DNA of 64,000 nt from Hydractinia symbiolongicarpus (GCF_029227915.1 NC_079875.1:25802001-25866000), one strand, 5' to 3'; positions 32,067 through 44,508 are shown, numbered from the stretch's first letter. Numbers and translations are program-made. The notes: a model not told the origin generated them from the letters alone.

Positions 32067-32710
32067 TTATGTATTTTAGCCGTGAAATTGATAAAACGGG
32101 ACATTTCAAAGTGACGACTGTTATATATTTGCGATTTTTCGTATCGATACAGGATCATTTAGGGTCAACAAAATCGTCTCCAGTTTCTATATACTTTAGC
32201 CGTGAAATTGATAAAACGGGACATTTTAAAGTGACGACTGTTATATATTTGCGATTTTTCGTATTGATACAGAATAAGTGTCATTTAGGGTCAACAAAAT
32301 CGTCTCCAGTTTCTACATATTTTAGCCGTGAAATTGATAAAACGCGACATTTCAAAGTGACTAGTCTCAAATATTTGCGATAATTCGCATTGATAAAGGA
32401 TAATTGTCATTTAGGGTCGACAACCTCGTCTCTGGTTCTAACTATTTTAGCCGTAAATTTGATAAACGAAGCATTTCAAAGTGACCAGTTTCATGTATAT
32501 GCGATTTTAGTATTGATATAAGAAAGTTGTACTTTAGGGTCAACAACATCTCAGGTTCTATATATTTCAGCCGTATTATTGATAAACCAGGCATTTCAAA
32601 GTGACAAGTGTCATATATTTGCGATTTTTCATATTGATACAAGATAATTGTCATTTGGGAACGACAACCTCGTCTCAGGTTCTTTATATATTTTAGTTGT
32701 AAAGTGAACT
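32067..32710. repeat. Satellite array B (opposite orientation to array A)
   Basis: About five monomers of the ~120-bp satellite in the order TTGATACAGGAT...TTTAGGGTCAACAA..., CTATATATTTTAGCCGTGAAATTGATAAA, CATTTCAAAGTGAC, TATTTGCGATTTTTCGTAT. This is the reverse complement of array A. Confidence 0.8.
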
Positions 32711-33054
32711 GATAATTAACCTGTAACAATATATAGTTAGCCGATGCTACACCTAGTATAATTAGCTGTTAAAAGCTTCTTTGTGTTCTTTACAGCTAAT
32801 TGCGTTTTTTCCATGTTTTTCCTTGAAATCAGAATAGTTTTGTTGTTTAATAATATAGACGACATAGGTACTGCTAGCTACAGTAAAATTATATCTTTTT
32901 TGCAAAATCATTTCTTGTTCTTTTTCTTGGATTTAATTGAAGCACAACTTTACGTTGATCTATATAAATATAGATGGCTATGGGGGGATCGATAACGAAG
33001 AAAAGTGAAAATTTAAGTAAAAAGATAGATATCGTATAAGTAGCTGTATAAGCG

Positions 33055-33135
33055 GCTAATTATACAAGGGGAATCGAACCCTGTTCTCCCGCACAAAGTG
33101 CCAGAGTTATAACCACCAAGCTATGGCGCCATTAA
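33055..33135 (-). repeat. tRNA-derived SINE head or tRNA pseudogene
   Basis: On the minus strand GGCGCCATAGCTTGGTGGTTATAAC (A box) is followed at normal spacing by GGGTTCGATTCCCC (B box). The T arm pairs but the anticodon stem has a mismatch and the acceptor ends do not close well, so a functional tRNA is unlikely. Confidence 0.55.
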
Positions 33136-33917
33136 AAACGGTTAAATATTCTGTTACTGGTTAATTATCAGTTCTCCTTGTGCTTAATTTGCTTGAAAAT
33201 CTTTCTTGAGATCAACCCAAAGTATCACAAAATATTTTTCTAAGATTTCTTAGAAATGACTTGATTTTTAAAAATCTCACGAAATATACTTGTGCATCAC
33301 ATTGCATGGATTTGTATCTTTGTATTAAATTCCCTTTTTAAATCAAAGAGGCAAAGAGAGGTTAAAAAAGAGACAATATTTAAACAACCTGGTTTTAATG
33401 TAGTTTATGGTTAAATTGTATTCTTGTTTCTTATTTTTAAAACGTACTTTCTTTTTCAGATCAGCTGTTATCAAACCATGCACCACCAGCGTTTTCAAAA
33501 AAATTTTTAACAAGAGGGTAAATTTTGAAGGCCTTAAATACTGAAATGCTAATATGTATGTATTTATTGCTGAATTAATTAACAATGAACTACTTCATCA
33601 TTCAAATTGAGCTCGTTCAGAAGTTATTATATTCGAATCGTCAAGTTTTTACATAGCAAGATTTTTGTATTCTGGAATTTCCAAAATTTTTCTAATCACT
33701 TTTAAAAATATCCATTTAAAGTTTTAACTGTTATTTTACAATACTTCATATAGCTATGCAAAATTTTTATTTTTTATTAATTGAGTTGTATTTTAACATT
33801 GCAGGTTAGTTTAAAAAATAGTTGAGAATCGTGATTTGTTTATCCCATAATTCTCCGTTTTCAAGGTCTATTTTAAATTTCTCGGGCTAATGGCGGAAAT
33901 CTTAAAGCAGCAGGGCT
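33136..33917. other. No supported gene
   Basis: AT-rich sequence with one 80-codon minus-strand open frame without recognised motifs. Confidence 0.45.
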
Positions 33918-34395
33918 TCTTGTTGTACTTTAGGGTCAACAACGTCTCAGGTTCTTATATCTTAGGCGTGGAATTGATAAACGAGGCATTTAGAGACGAG
34001 TGTTATATATTTGCGATTTCTCGTATTGATACAAGATAATTGTCATTTAGGGACGACAACCTCGTCTCAGGTTCTATATATTTTAGCCGTAAAATTAATA
34101 GATGAGGCATTTAAAATTGACGGGTGTCTCACATATCGATTGCGATTTTTCGTATTGATAAAGGACAGTTGTACTTTAGGGTCAACGACGTCTCAGGTTT
34201 AATATATTTTAGCCGTAAAATTGATAAACGAGGCATTTAAAAGAGACAAGTGTCTCATATATTTGCGATTCTTCGTGTTGATACAAGATAATTGTCATTT
34301 AGGGACGACAACCTCGTCCCCGGTCTTATATATTTTATCCGTGGAATTGATAAACGAGGTAATGCAAAGTGACTAGTGTGATATATTTGCGATGT
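33918..34395. repeat. Satellite array C, adjoining the right arm
   Basis: About four monomers, same orientation as array B. The last one merges into the arm sequence at 34370-34395, mirroring the junction of the left arm with array A at 21500-21530. Confidence 0.8.
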
Positions 34396-34802
34396 ATACA
34401 TGTGAAGAAAACTTGTTTGGGGGTTTTTACGCTCTTGATTAAAGAAAAAGACTTTGATGATAAGTCCAGAAAGAGCCAGTGGTGTTTCTTAAAACAAATT
34501 CTGTTTGAAACGTTTTTCTCGGCTTAATTCTGAAACAAACAGCAAATCGTCCTGTTTGTCAAACTAGTGAGGTGTCTTACTCACTGTTAGTAAAGATGAC
34601 ACATCCCAGCTAAATTTTTTGTATTTGATATGTTATACCATTATCTTCTTAGGAAGTCATGTTTTGAAATTTGTGAACGTAAATTTATGAAATAAATAAG
34701 AAACCTATTCTACTATAATCTATAGTTCTAATAAAAAAGACGATATATGCTTTTAATAATTTGCTTACGTAAATTAAAAAATATAATTGTCTGAAAATGT
34801 TC

Positions 34803-35374
34803 TTAATTTCTTTGATGTTCTTGTAATAAACGTTTGATAGTGTTATTACAAGGAACATCATAGGCAGTTTCGTTCCATCTGTTTCGTACATTGACATCGA
34901 TGTGTGGTATAGACAACAACAACTTCACACAATCAATATGACCATAAGCAGATGCAAGATGTAATGGTGTGTTATTGTCAGTGTTTCGTATATTGACATC
35001 GATGTGTGGTATAGACAACAACAACTTCACACAATCAGTATGACCGAAAAAAGATGCAAGTTGTAATGGTGTGTCATTGTTATTGTTTACGTTGTTAATG
35101 TTTGTTACGTCATGATTAATTAAAAGTTTCAAAACATCACGATGACCACAACTTGCACTGTAGTGATATGCATTCCATTTATCTTTATTCACAGCATACA
35201 CATCGCTACCAGCATCGATCAAATATTTCACTATAGATGGTTTATTGTAACGTGCTGCTATAATCAACAGTGTTGTTTCATAATAACCACTTCTCATTTT
35301 AACGATATCTGGATGATCAATAAGAATTGTTTGAAATGTCTTGATATCGCCATTTTCAATGATTTTTTCAAGTT
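34803..35374 (-). CDS. TRIM-ankyrin gene 2, exon 5 (ankyrin repeats)
   Basis: The minus-strand exon follows TGTGTTTAG and starts at 35374 in the same phase as gene 1. It encodes about five ankyrin repeats: NGDIKTFQTILIDHP, ETTLLIIAARYNKPSIVKYL, WNAYHYSASCGHRDVLKLL, NDTPLQLASFFGHTDCVKLL, and NNTPLHLASAYGHIDCVKLL followed by NETAYDVPCNNTIKRLL. The fifth and fourth repeats are near-identical, including the SIPHIDVN tail, so one repeat has been duplicated here or lost in gene 1. The exon itself is open. Confidence 0.7.
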
Positions 35375-35769
35375 CTAAACACAAGTTATGTCGTAGTAAT
35401 TAGGAACAAAAATGACAACACATTTCTGACCGGTGAAATAAATTTTCAATAACTGAAATAGGGCCGAAGTCTACAGACGGCACACTAGAGAACTTAACTA
35501 CAAAAAGGAAGTTTTAGGAACATTTACATAATTGTCTAAAAATTAAAAATTTAAGAACATTGCGAGTTGCAAGTTACTACGTGTAAAAATTTAAAGTGCG
35601 TGTTTGATAATCTGTTACATTATTAGTATAAATTCCCTGGAGACGAAGTTGCAGCGAGTCTACGCGGTTGACTGGGATCACGTGACATATTCATTCAGTG
35701 CTTACATTTTTTTGCATGCTTTAGTTTTCTTTACTTTCCTCGATTTTGTTTAGGCGCCAATTTACGGTG

Positions 35770-36447
35770 CGAGTTGCAAATTTTAAACTGTGAGCTTATC
35801 ATATCTAGCGCGAGTTATAAATTTTAAACTACGAGTTTATCATATCTCGTGCGAGTTACAAATTTTGAAGTACGAATTTATCATATCTCGTGCGAGTTAT
35901 AAATTCTAACGTGCGAGTTTATCATATCTCGTGCCAGTTTCAAATTTTAAAGTACGAGTTTATCATATCTCGTGCGAGTTATAAATTCTAAAGTGCGAGT
36001 TTATCATATCTCGTGTGAGTTGCAAATTTTAAAGTACGACTTTATCATATCTCGTGCGAGTTATAAATTCTAAAGTGCGAGTTCACCATATCTCGTGCGA
36101 GTTATAAATTCTAAAGTGCGAGTTTATCATATCTCGTGCGAGTTACAAATTTTAAACTGCGAGTTTATCATATCTCGTGCGGGTTACAAATTTTAAACTA
36201 CGAGTTTATCATATCCCGTGCGAGTTATAAATTCTAAAGTGCGAGTTTATCATATCTCGTGCGAGTTACAAATTTTAAACTACGAGTTTATCATATCTAG
36301 CGCGAGTTACAAATTTTAAACTGTGAGTTTATCATATCTCGTGCGAGTTACAAATTTTAAACTGCGAGTTTATCATATCTAGTGCGAGTTACAAATTCTA
36401 AAGTGCGAGTTTATCATATCTCGTGCGAGTTACAAATTTTAAACTAA
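35770..36447. repeat. Expanded 41-bp minisatellite (about 16 units)
   Basis: Unit CGAGTTTATCATATCTCGTG plus CGAGTTACAAATTTTAAACT. The unit is made of two similar halves, each starting TGCGAGTT. It lies in the long intron between exons 4 and 5 of gene 2. Confidence 0.8.
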
Positions 36448-37369
36448 AAAAGGAAAACAGGAAAAAAAATCACATAAATAAAACTTTTTTTATGATATCT
36501 AAAAAACTTCAAAAGTTTCCATCACGTTAAAAATGATATATCTTATTGTAAATAAAAAGAACATCCACATGCTTGTTCAAGCTACTTTCTTTTAAAAGAA
36601 GTACAGGAAATCATAATTTGTCAAAATATTAGATCTTAAGTTTCTACTTGTGACGTAGATAGAGGTTATGTAGGGGACAATTGTTAAAGAAAAAAATGTT
36701 CTGGGTGAAAGTTATTGGGGTTCAAGAGAATTTACATTCTGTATTGTTCTTACTTTACGACGAAAATGAGGTTGTCCTTAGTTTTAGAAACAACGATTTG
36801 AACCTAAAGTTGTTCTTTTGTTTTGTTATTCGAATTTGCCAGAAAGGAAAGGCTCGTGTTCTTACAAAATTATTATTTAGTCGAAATTAGCAAGAATTAA
36901 TTGTACGGGAGGGAAGGGATGGATTGTTCAGTGAGAAATTATCATTAGTAGGAGTTATCTAGGGATTTATTTATTTTGTTACGAGTGATAAAAATTGGAG
37001 TAATAGTACTACAGTAAACTACAAGTGGTTAGAAATGGGATTGACAGTACTGTTAATCATCAAAAACTACATATAGGGACGAATAAATTAAGTCTATTTT
37101 CTGCGTAACACAAGAGAACAAACCCCAGTCTTTTTTGCCTACAATCTCTTTTAACATATTGATTTTATCTTAAAATAATTTAAACTTTGGTGGGATAATT
37201 TAAACTTTGGTTGGAAAGTTTTTTCCAAAGCCTGGCGTACAGAACTGAACAGTACTATGTACAGTACACAACAACAAGAAAAACATTCAAAGTTGATGAG
37301 TGTTAAGAATTGATAGTATTAGAATAATACTTGTGCAAGTATAAAGTAGTGACGTTATTACGGCCAAAC

Positions 37370-37492
37370 GGAAGTTTAACTGCGTTCTTAGCAGAAAGTT
37401 GAGAGAAACAAAGGCTCTATGATTTAACCCTGAAACTTAACAGGCTGGTTATTTCATTGTGCTTTGCTGCAACGTTCAAAATTAGCAATACC
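37370..37492 (+). repeat. LINE/SINE tail element inserted in the gene 2 intron
   Basis: GGAAGTTTAACTG, ACAAAGGCTCTATGATTTAAC and CTTAACAGGCTGGTTATTTC match 4640-4765. Gene 1 lacks it: the flanking words GTGGTATTGCTAA and AATACTATCAATTCTTAAC-type sequence are near each other there, apart from the unrelated palindrome. Confidence 0.6.
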
Positions 37493-37557
37493 ACATGTAA
37501 TCTAGATGAAGAAAAATAATGTTATGGCCTAGCTCCACCACATAAAAAGCTTTATAC

Positions 37558-37904
37558 CTTCAAAAGAGTAACTCTTCTTAGCAAGCTGGAAACCTTTTGG
37601 CTTTACATCACTAAATAAAAACACCGTTCAATTATAGTGCTGCTATTTTTTAATCTTTATCAATCTGTATAAACATTTAACAAACAGGTTGTACAAACAT
37701 TTTAATTGTATGTGATAAATATTGAAGCAGCTGTAATGATATATCAATCATTTAAAACAGTTCAATGACCACAAATTTTGATTCTGATCAATATGGTGAT
37801 GAGTAGTGAAGATGACAATGACAAGTGACACTATGAGGATTTAAAATATACCTACTTCTGCTGTTGTTTTCCAGAACGAGGATTTACATTTGGTTTCTCG
37901 TACT
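37558..37904 (-). CDS. TRIM-ankyrin gene 2, exons 3 and 4 (linker)
   Basis: Exon 3 is 37904 to 37856 (KYEKPNVNPRSGKQQQ) and exon 4 is 37610 to 37558 (NDVKPKGFQLAKKSYSFE). They have the same splice sites and lengths as gene 1, including the unusual donor AA|GTAGGT. Confidence 0.55.
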
Positions 37905-37979
37905 CTATAAAATACAATAAATGTTTTAAAATTCACACAATTTATATTAAAACTTTAATGAATAAAATGAAAAACTCAC

Positions 37980-38898
37980 TTTTCAGAGTTTCAACCAAGT
38001 TCATTAGATCAGTTGTTAATTGGGCATAGTTTGGTTGGGTTTCATCTTCATCAATCAAGTTTCTATAAACAGAACATTTATTGGGATCTACACCAGCAGT
38101 GGTGATTTCATCAATTGAAATTTTCATCTCGCCCAATGGATTTGACAAAATATCTGCTTTGTTCATTTGATGAAGATGTGAACTGAATGTTGGGATAGTT
38201 CTTGGAAACGAGGATAGCCTGCGAAGTTGTCGTTCAATTTCCAACTTTTCAGTAACTAACTCAAAATGAGATTTTAAATTAAAAGTTTGAACGTAATCTG
38301 TAAATTCTTGTACTTTCTTATTGTCGACAAAACCATCACAAGTCAATTTTGCTTTAAATTCTTTAGATTTCTCATCGAATATCCGCAATAGATCTTCTTC
38401 TTCTTTATTTAACATTTTGAGATACTCTTCTAATCGTTTTAACTTTCTTTCTTTTAATTTTTGAACAAATACTTCCCTTTCTTTCTCTAAATTTGTTAGA
38501 GCGTCACTGTATTTTCTTGTTAACTTCTCCAACACCACTTTTGTTTCATCGAATGATGTAATAAACGACTGAAACCACTTTTTGGCTTCCACACCAAATT
38601 CATCTATCGCTTTGATTCTGTGATTCTTATGTTGTCGGTGTTTGCAATAAACACATGTTAACAAATTTTCACAATCAATACAGACAAATTTTGCAAGCGA
38701 GTTGTGTTGCTTACAAAATGGTTGGAGTTCTTGCAATTTTGATTGAAAATGACATTGATATATGATTTGTTGGAACAACAATGAAGGTTTTGACATTTTT
38801 CACAGATCTTTACACTGCATGTTGTACAGGAATAGCTGCTTATCTGCTTACATTCTTTACTTTGCTGACATAAACATTTAACATTTTTACCAGTTGAC
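37980..38898 (-). pseudogene. TRIM-ankyrin gene 2, exon 2 (B-boxes and coiled coil), frameshifted
   Basis: Same 919-nt exon as gene 1, with B-box cysteines (CEKCQNLHCC; FCKQHNSLAKFVCIDC, CVYCKHRQHKNH) and the coiled coil (LKERKLKRLEEYLKMLNKEE). The frames of the first and second B-boxes again do not join. Relative to gene 1 this copy has an A that gene 1 lacks and misses a C that gene 1 has (AATCAAAA versus AATCCAAAA). Each copy therefore has its own single-base lesion within about 30 bp. Translation from the internal ATG (38796) stays open to the exon end. Confidence 0.7.
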
Positions 38899-39321
38899 CT
38901 ATGGATAAGGTAGTAATAATTCTATATTATCAAATTATATATCCTCATATTCCATTATAGTGATTTTCTTGACATATGCTATACAATTTTTATAACGACC
39001 ATGAGCTGCTATTGTTCTTACTTTGTTTTTATATTTTGAACACTTGTTACTTACGATAAATTATAAACATTTGATATAAATTTGTCTGCTTTAAAATATC
39101 ATTTTTCTATGTTTGTTATTCTTCCTGAAGAACTTTCAGATTTGTAAATTTATTTTTTTGTTCACATCCAAACGAACTGAAATGTTAGGAACTAAAAACT
39201 TTTTCTTAAATTAAGTCTGTGTTATTTCCATGCGCTTATGTCTAAAATAAACATTCCTACAATTACTGAGAAAAGTACAAAATGAGCGTCTTTCAGTATT
39301 ATGTGCATACAATTAACTTAC

Positions 39322-39578
39322 ACTTTGTCCAAAATGACAGTTAATGCAAACACGGTCATTAATGAGGAAGTTGTTTCTTCCTGTGTAATTATTGTCTTTT
39401 TAGTACATCTTACTGGACAAGGCAGTTCAGCACTTCCATCTTCCATAAACACTAAAATATCATCTAGACAAGCTTAACAATAAGTATGTCCGCAGTTCAG
39501 TTGTTTGGGCTGATGATAGGTGTCCAAACAAATCTTGCATTCCAACATTGCAGCAAGCTGAACTTTTGATAAATCCAT
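39322..39578 (-). pseudogene. TRIM-ankyrin gene 2, exon 1 (RING finger) with nonsense codon
   Basis: Start ATG at 39578. The RING reads ECKICLDTYHQPKQLNCGHTYC, then a TAA where gene 1 has CAA (39470 region), then ACLDDILVF and CPVRC. The donor AAAGT|GTAAGT is conserved. With this stop no full-length RING protein can be made, so gene 2 is a pseudogene or at best expresses an N-terminally truncated form from the ATG at 38796. Confidence 0.75.
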
Positions 39579-40445
39579 TTTATTACAGAAACTTTAAAAG
39601 TTTTTTAAGTATCGTTTTTTTATTAATGTTGAGTAAGATTGTTCAGTATATAAGTCGTAAGATATTACCCTTTACGTAAAATCTGTCTTGGAATTATTTT
39701 TAAAATTATTTAACAGAAATATTCTAACTTTTTTTTCACAATACCCAATCAACTTACCACAAATGACACACGCTATAAATATTTAATAAAACAGTGTATT
39801 GATAATCTGTTTTGTTGCCATAGCTCGTGTTTTCTACTCTCCATCGTAGAAGCTTTAAGACACTCCGTTAATTGGTGTCATTAAAAGCTTATAGTTATCA
39901 TATAATTTTAAGTAAAATGACGATACTATGTTATTCGCTATTTTTGTATTTTTGATTTTTATATCATTGAAAATCTTGTAATTTACATTTTGTAATTACG
40001 CCGATTTAATTTTAAATTTAATTGAAAATTAGAAATCAGAATTTTGATACAAATTCATTTTCTAATACATTTTTATTTTGAAATTCAAAGTTCGTAAATA
40101 TCAAATATTTAAAGAAAAGAAAAAATTGAAAACCAAAAAAAAAAACAGAATTTAAAAATCATTTTTTCCCCACATTTTGCATACTTCCATATAGTTTTTC
40201 ATCAGCAGCGTTCCATGAGGAGCTGAGATTTGTGCCCAATATTTTAAAGAATTCCTGACATTGCCAGGTAGTTGTTTTTGTTACCAGTATCGTCTCAATT
40301 GACTTTTGTTTGACATGCGTCAATGTTAGATTTCTTCTGTTGGTTCAGAACATTTGTTGACACTCTTCGACAGTCCACTATACAACACATTAAAAAAGCT
40401 TTGTTATTGGTTTAGTATTTCAAATTTCCGATTAACATTCAGAGG

Positions 40446-42054
40446 ACAGGTTTGATGTAAATCTCGTGCCAGAGATTCTTAATCTCTTTATATTGATTCT
40501 GTTCCAAAAATGATACTTAAAATTCTCAAGAAAAAATTTGAAATTTGAACAAAAAGCAAAGAAACAGTAAACAAGTTCTCCTTGTGGCTTATTATCTTTT
40601 ATCTAGTCCTTACAGAAAAATAATGACGTCAAATAACCAACATTGCTGTTTTCCAGGGGATTGATATGTGTTTGTTGTTGCCGTGGTGTCACGAAATGCC
40701 TAGTAAATTAAATTTAGAAAAGTTCTTAAAAAAAGCTTTGTTTGTCTTTTTATAACTTCCATGTAACACCTGAAATAGATCTACAAGGAAAAAGATAAAA
40801 AGTTTTAAAAAGACGGCATGCGACTAAGCAAAAGGTTATCTTCCTACGGTTTTCTTTTTTGTTATTTTTTACACACAAAGCAAAAAGTCTTGCCTGTACA
40901 AAGTACAGATTTCAAATGAAAATTGTAACCACTCTTTCAAACCCCCTAATTTTTAATTTTTTGATATACCTAAGGATATTCTAACTTAAAATAACTTAAG
41001 ATGTTTGGTACAGTTTATTTCTCAATTAAAAAGTTAATGGGTTTGTTTAATTAATACTTCTGGCACTTAATAGACCCTAAAATTTTATTGATTTATTTGT
41101 TGCATTTTAAAATATGACTTCTAGTGAATACGCTACAGATCCGAACGATTCTTTTTTATCGGAAATCTTCATAAAGTGCCCGCGGCATTTTCATAATAAC
41201 TTTTTAAATATTGGATGAAATTACCTGAAATCTTGTGACTTTTCCTATCTCTTATTGGACTTACGGAAAATTAAAATAAAGATTTCCAAAAATTGTCCTG
41301 TCAATGTCACTTTGTCCTTTTTGGCAGGTGGTCATATCAACATTTTTATTGTAGTGCTAAAAATAACTGCTTTCTAAACTAACCAGTTGTATGAATATGG
41401 GATTACGTATGTGATAGTGACAGAAAGTCATCATCTAATATTGACATGCATACTGTGTAATTCGCAGACCGGAATGGCTGTAATTTCCTATTTCTCTATT
41501 TCTATTGTCATATGGAAACGTCATAGGTCATTGTGTCCCATGTCAATCCAAATTGTCTTGATTGAGTAGCTACTGACGTAAGTGCCAATATATATACCAA
41601 GTTTTATTCCATGACAGCTACTAGCACTATGGTTCTCAAATATAAACTTTTAAAAAATAATTCTTGAAGATTTGATATCTGATCGATTCTCATTTTCTCC
41701 TTAGAGAAATCCTTTGTCTTTATACCACCTGATAATGCTCCTAATAATATCTTACATTCTTATATTACTTTTTTAATGATTAGTACTGTAAATAATTTTA
41801 AAAAAGAAAAAAAAAAACGAGAATTTCCAAGAAAGACATTTTCTTCAACCATTGTCTCATTATGACGTCATCACTTCCTGTCATGACATGTCAATCTAAA
41901 TACTTTGACACTAATTAAGTCACAACATATTGATGCTTCTTTGTGCCAAGTTTCGTCACTTAAAACTAAACTGAACAAAAGTTACAGGTCGCGGGGACTT
42001 TATGTCCCCCCCCCATACTTACAAGGGTGAAAAAAGCCCATACCAAATAGGATT
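40446..42054. other. No supported gene over 1.6 kb
   Basis: AT-rich sequence with only short chance open frames; a C-run sits at about 42006. Confidence 0.45.
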
Positions 42055-43835
42055 AAAGAGACTACTGTTATATATTTCGGATTTTTCGTATTGATACAGC
42101 ATAATTGTCATTCAGGCAAGACAACCTTGTCTCAGGTTCTATATATTTTAGTCGTAAAATTGAAACACGGGGCATTTCAAAATGACGAGTGTTATATATT
42201 TCCGAATTTTCGTCTTGATACAGCATAATTGTCATCTAGGCAAGAAAACCTTGGCGCAAGTTCAATATATTTCGGCCGTAAAATAGATCAACGAAGCATT
42301 TAAAAAAGACGAGTGTCTCATATAATTGCCATTTTCGTATTGATACAAGATAATTGTCATTTAGGGTCGACAACCTCGCCTCATGTTATATATACTTTAG
42401 CCGTAAAATTGATAAACGAAGCATTTAAAATTGACGAGTGTCATGTATTCGCGGTTTTCGTATTGATACAATATAATTGTAATTTAGGGTCAACAACTTC
42501 GTCTCAGGTTCTTATATCTTAGCCGTGGAATTGATAAACGAGGCATTCTAAGGAGATGAGGGTTACATATTTTCGATTTTTCGTATTGATAGAGGATAAT
42601 TCTACTTTAGGGTGAACAACGTCGTTTCAGGTTTTTATATTTTAGCCGCATAATTTATATACGAAGCATTTAAAAGAGACGAGAGTCTCATATATTTGCG
42701 ATTTTCGTAATGACACAGGATAATTGTACTTTTGCGACGACAACCTTCTCTTAAGTTCTATATAATATAGTTGCTAAATTAATAAAGGAGGCATTTCAAA
42801 GACACCAGCATCATATATTTGTGATTTTTCGAATTGATACAGGATAATTGTCATTTAGGGACGACAACCTTGTCTCAGGTTCTATATATCTTAGCCGTAA
42901 AATTGATGAACAAGGTATTTCAAAGTGACGAGTGTAAGGTATTTGCGATTTTTCGTATTGATACAGGATAATTGTATTTTAGGGTCAACAACGTCTCAGG
43001 TTCTATATATTTTAGTCGTAAAATTGATAAACGAGGCATTCAAAAGAGACGAGTGTTATATATTTGTTAATTTTCGTATTGATACAAGATAATTGTCATT
43101 TAGGGTCGACAACCTCGTCTCAGGTTCTATATATTTTAGCCATAAAATTGATAAACGAGGCATTCCAAAGTGACAAGTGTCATATATTTGCGTTTTTTCG
43201 TAATGATACAAGATAATTGTCATTTAGGGTCGACAAACTCGTCTCAGTTTCTATATATTTTAGCCGCAAAATTGATAAACGAAGCAGTTCAAAGTGACAA
43301 GTGTCATATATTTGCGTTTTTTCGTATTGATACAAGATAATTGTCATTTAGGGTCGAGAACCTCGTCTCAGGTTCTATATGTTTTAACCGTAAAATTGAT
43401 AAACGAGGCATTTCAATGTGTCGAGTCTCATATAATTCCGATTTTTCGCATTGATACAAGATAATTGTCATTTAGGGACGAGAACCTCGTCTCAGGTTCT
43501 ATATATCTTAGCCGTGGAATTATTAAACGAGGCATTCCAAAGTGACGAGTGTTATATAGTTGCGATTTTTTGTATTGATACAAGATAATTGTCATTTTGG
43601 GACGACAACCACGTCTCAGGTACTATATATTTTAGCCATAAAATTGATAAAAGAGGCATTTAAAAGGGATGAGTATCATATATTTGCAATTTTTTGTATT
43701 GATACAGGATAATTGTAATTTAGGGTCGCCACACTCATCTCAGGTTCTCATATTCTAGCCGTGGAGTTGGTAAACGAGGCATTTCAAAGTGACGAGTGTC
43801 ATGTATTTGGAATTTTTCGTATTGATACATGATAA
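42055..43835. repeat. Satellite array D
   Basis: About fifteen monomers of the ~120-bp satellite in the same orientation as arrays B and C (TTGATACAAGATAATTGTCA, TTTAGGGTCGACAACCTCGT, CTCAGGTTCTATATATTTTA, GCCGTAAAATTGATAAACGA). It ends a few bases before the SAP gene region. Confidence 0.85.
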
Positions 43836-43989
43836 TACACCGTTCCAGATAGCTCTCCGTAATCGCAATGACGTAATCTTTTTAGTGCGGAAAAAGGATT
43901 GGGCTCTAGTTTACCATGGACGGGATCATAATAATGAATAACCATTCACAGTGAAATAGTTGAAGAGAGAAGACAACCAAGTATTAAAT

Positions 43990-44508
43990 ATGGGTTTTGA
44001 TCTTATAAATAAAATGAAAGTCGACGAATTGAAGAAGTATTTAAGGCTGAGAGGCCTGAAGGTATCTGGAAGGAAAGCAGAATTAGTTGCTAGAGTGTTT
44101 TCTGCTGCTGAAAATGATGTGAAATCTATCTGTACAGCAGAGAAAGTTGACGAACTTTTACAAGAGGAATACTTGTCTAAGCTCATTGCTGACGACATAG
44201 ATGTACCTGATCCCTATAAAGTTAAAGAAGGTTGGTTAAATGAGGACGACGGTATCATGTATTGGCCACCCATGGCTTACGGAAATATTTTTAATTTTAT
44301 AATGTTTCACCAAAGTGATTTGGGTAGTGAAGATCTCAGTGATTATAAAACTACCAAAGCCTACAATATTTTTGCTAATGGATGGCTAGGAAAACTGTCT
44401 ATTTTATTTCTTGATTCTGGACTTTGTGTTATGAAAGCTGATTGTCGTCCCTCAGAGAGAGTAAACCACCCAGACCACAAAGTGTGGATATGTTTAACAA
44501 AAAAGAAG
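43990..44508 (+). CDS. SAP-domain protein, N-terminal exon or fragment
   Basis: The first ATG in frame is 43990. Residues about 8-42 form a SAP motif (MKVDELKKYLRLRGLKVSGRKAELVARVF, seen as two helices), a DNA-binding module. Next come YKVKEGWLNEDDGIMYWPP and FANGWLGK, then KADCRPSERVN and HKVWICLTKKK. This order is familiar from cnidarian orphan proteins in which a SWIM zinc finger and often a YqaJ-type nuclease follow. Here the frame ends at 44553 without SWIM. A donor-like AAGAAG|GTACAATC at 44508 could mean that the rest is in a later exon, but no SWIM exon was found before 48.8 kb. Possibly truncated. Confidence 0.5.

Larger units (their letters stand above)
34370..40445 (-). repeat. Right arm of the large inverted duplication
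   Basis: Reverse-complement counterpart of 11790-21530, containing TRIM-ankyrin gene 2. Exon and splice-site positions correspond base for base in length to gene 1. It differs by an expanded minisatellite (35770-36447), a LINE/SINE tail (37370-37492) and absence of the left arm's SINE, PLE, palindrome and the ~600-bp block before the gene. Confidence 0.7.

Noticed and set aside
33055-33135. Functional tRNA gene on the minus strand
   Set aside because: The anticodon stem has a mismatch and the acceptor stem does not close; better explained as a SINE head.
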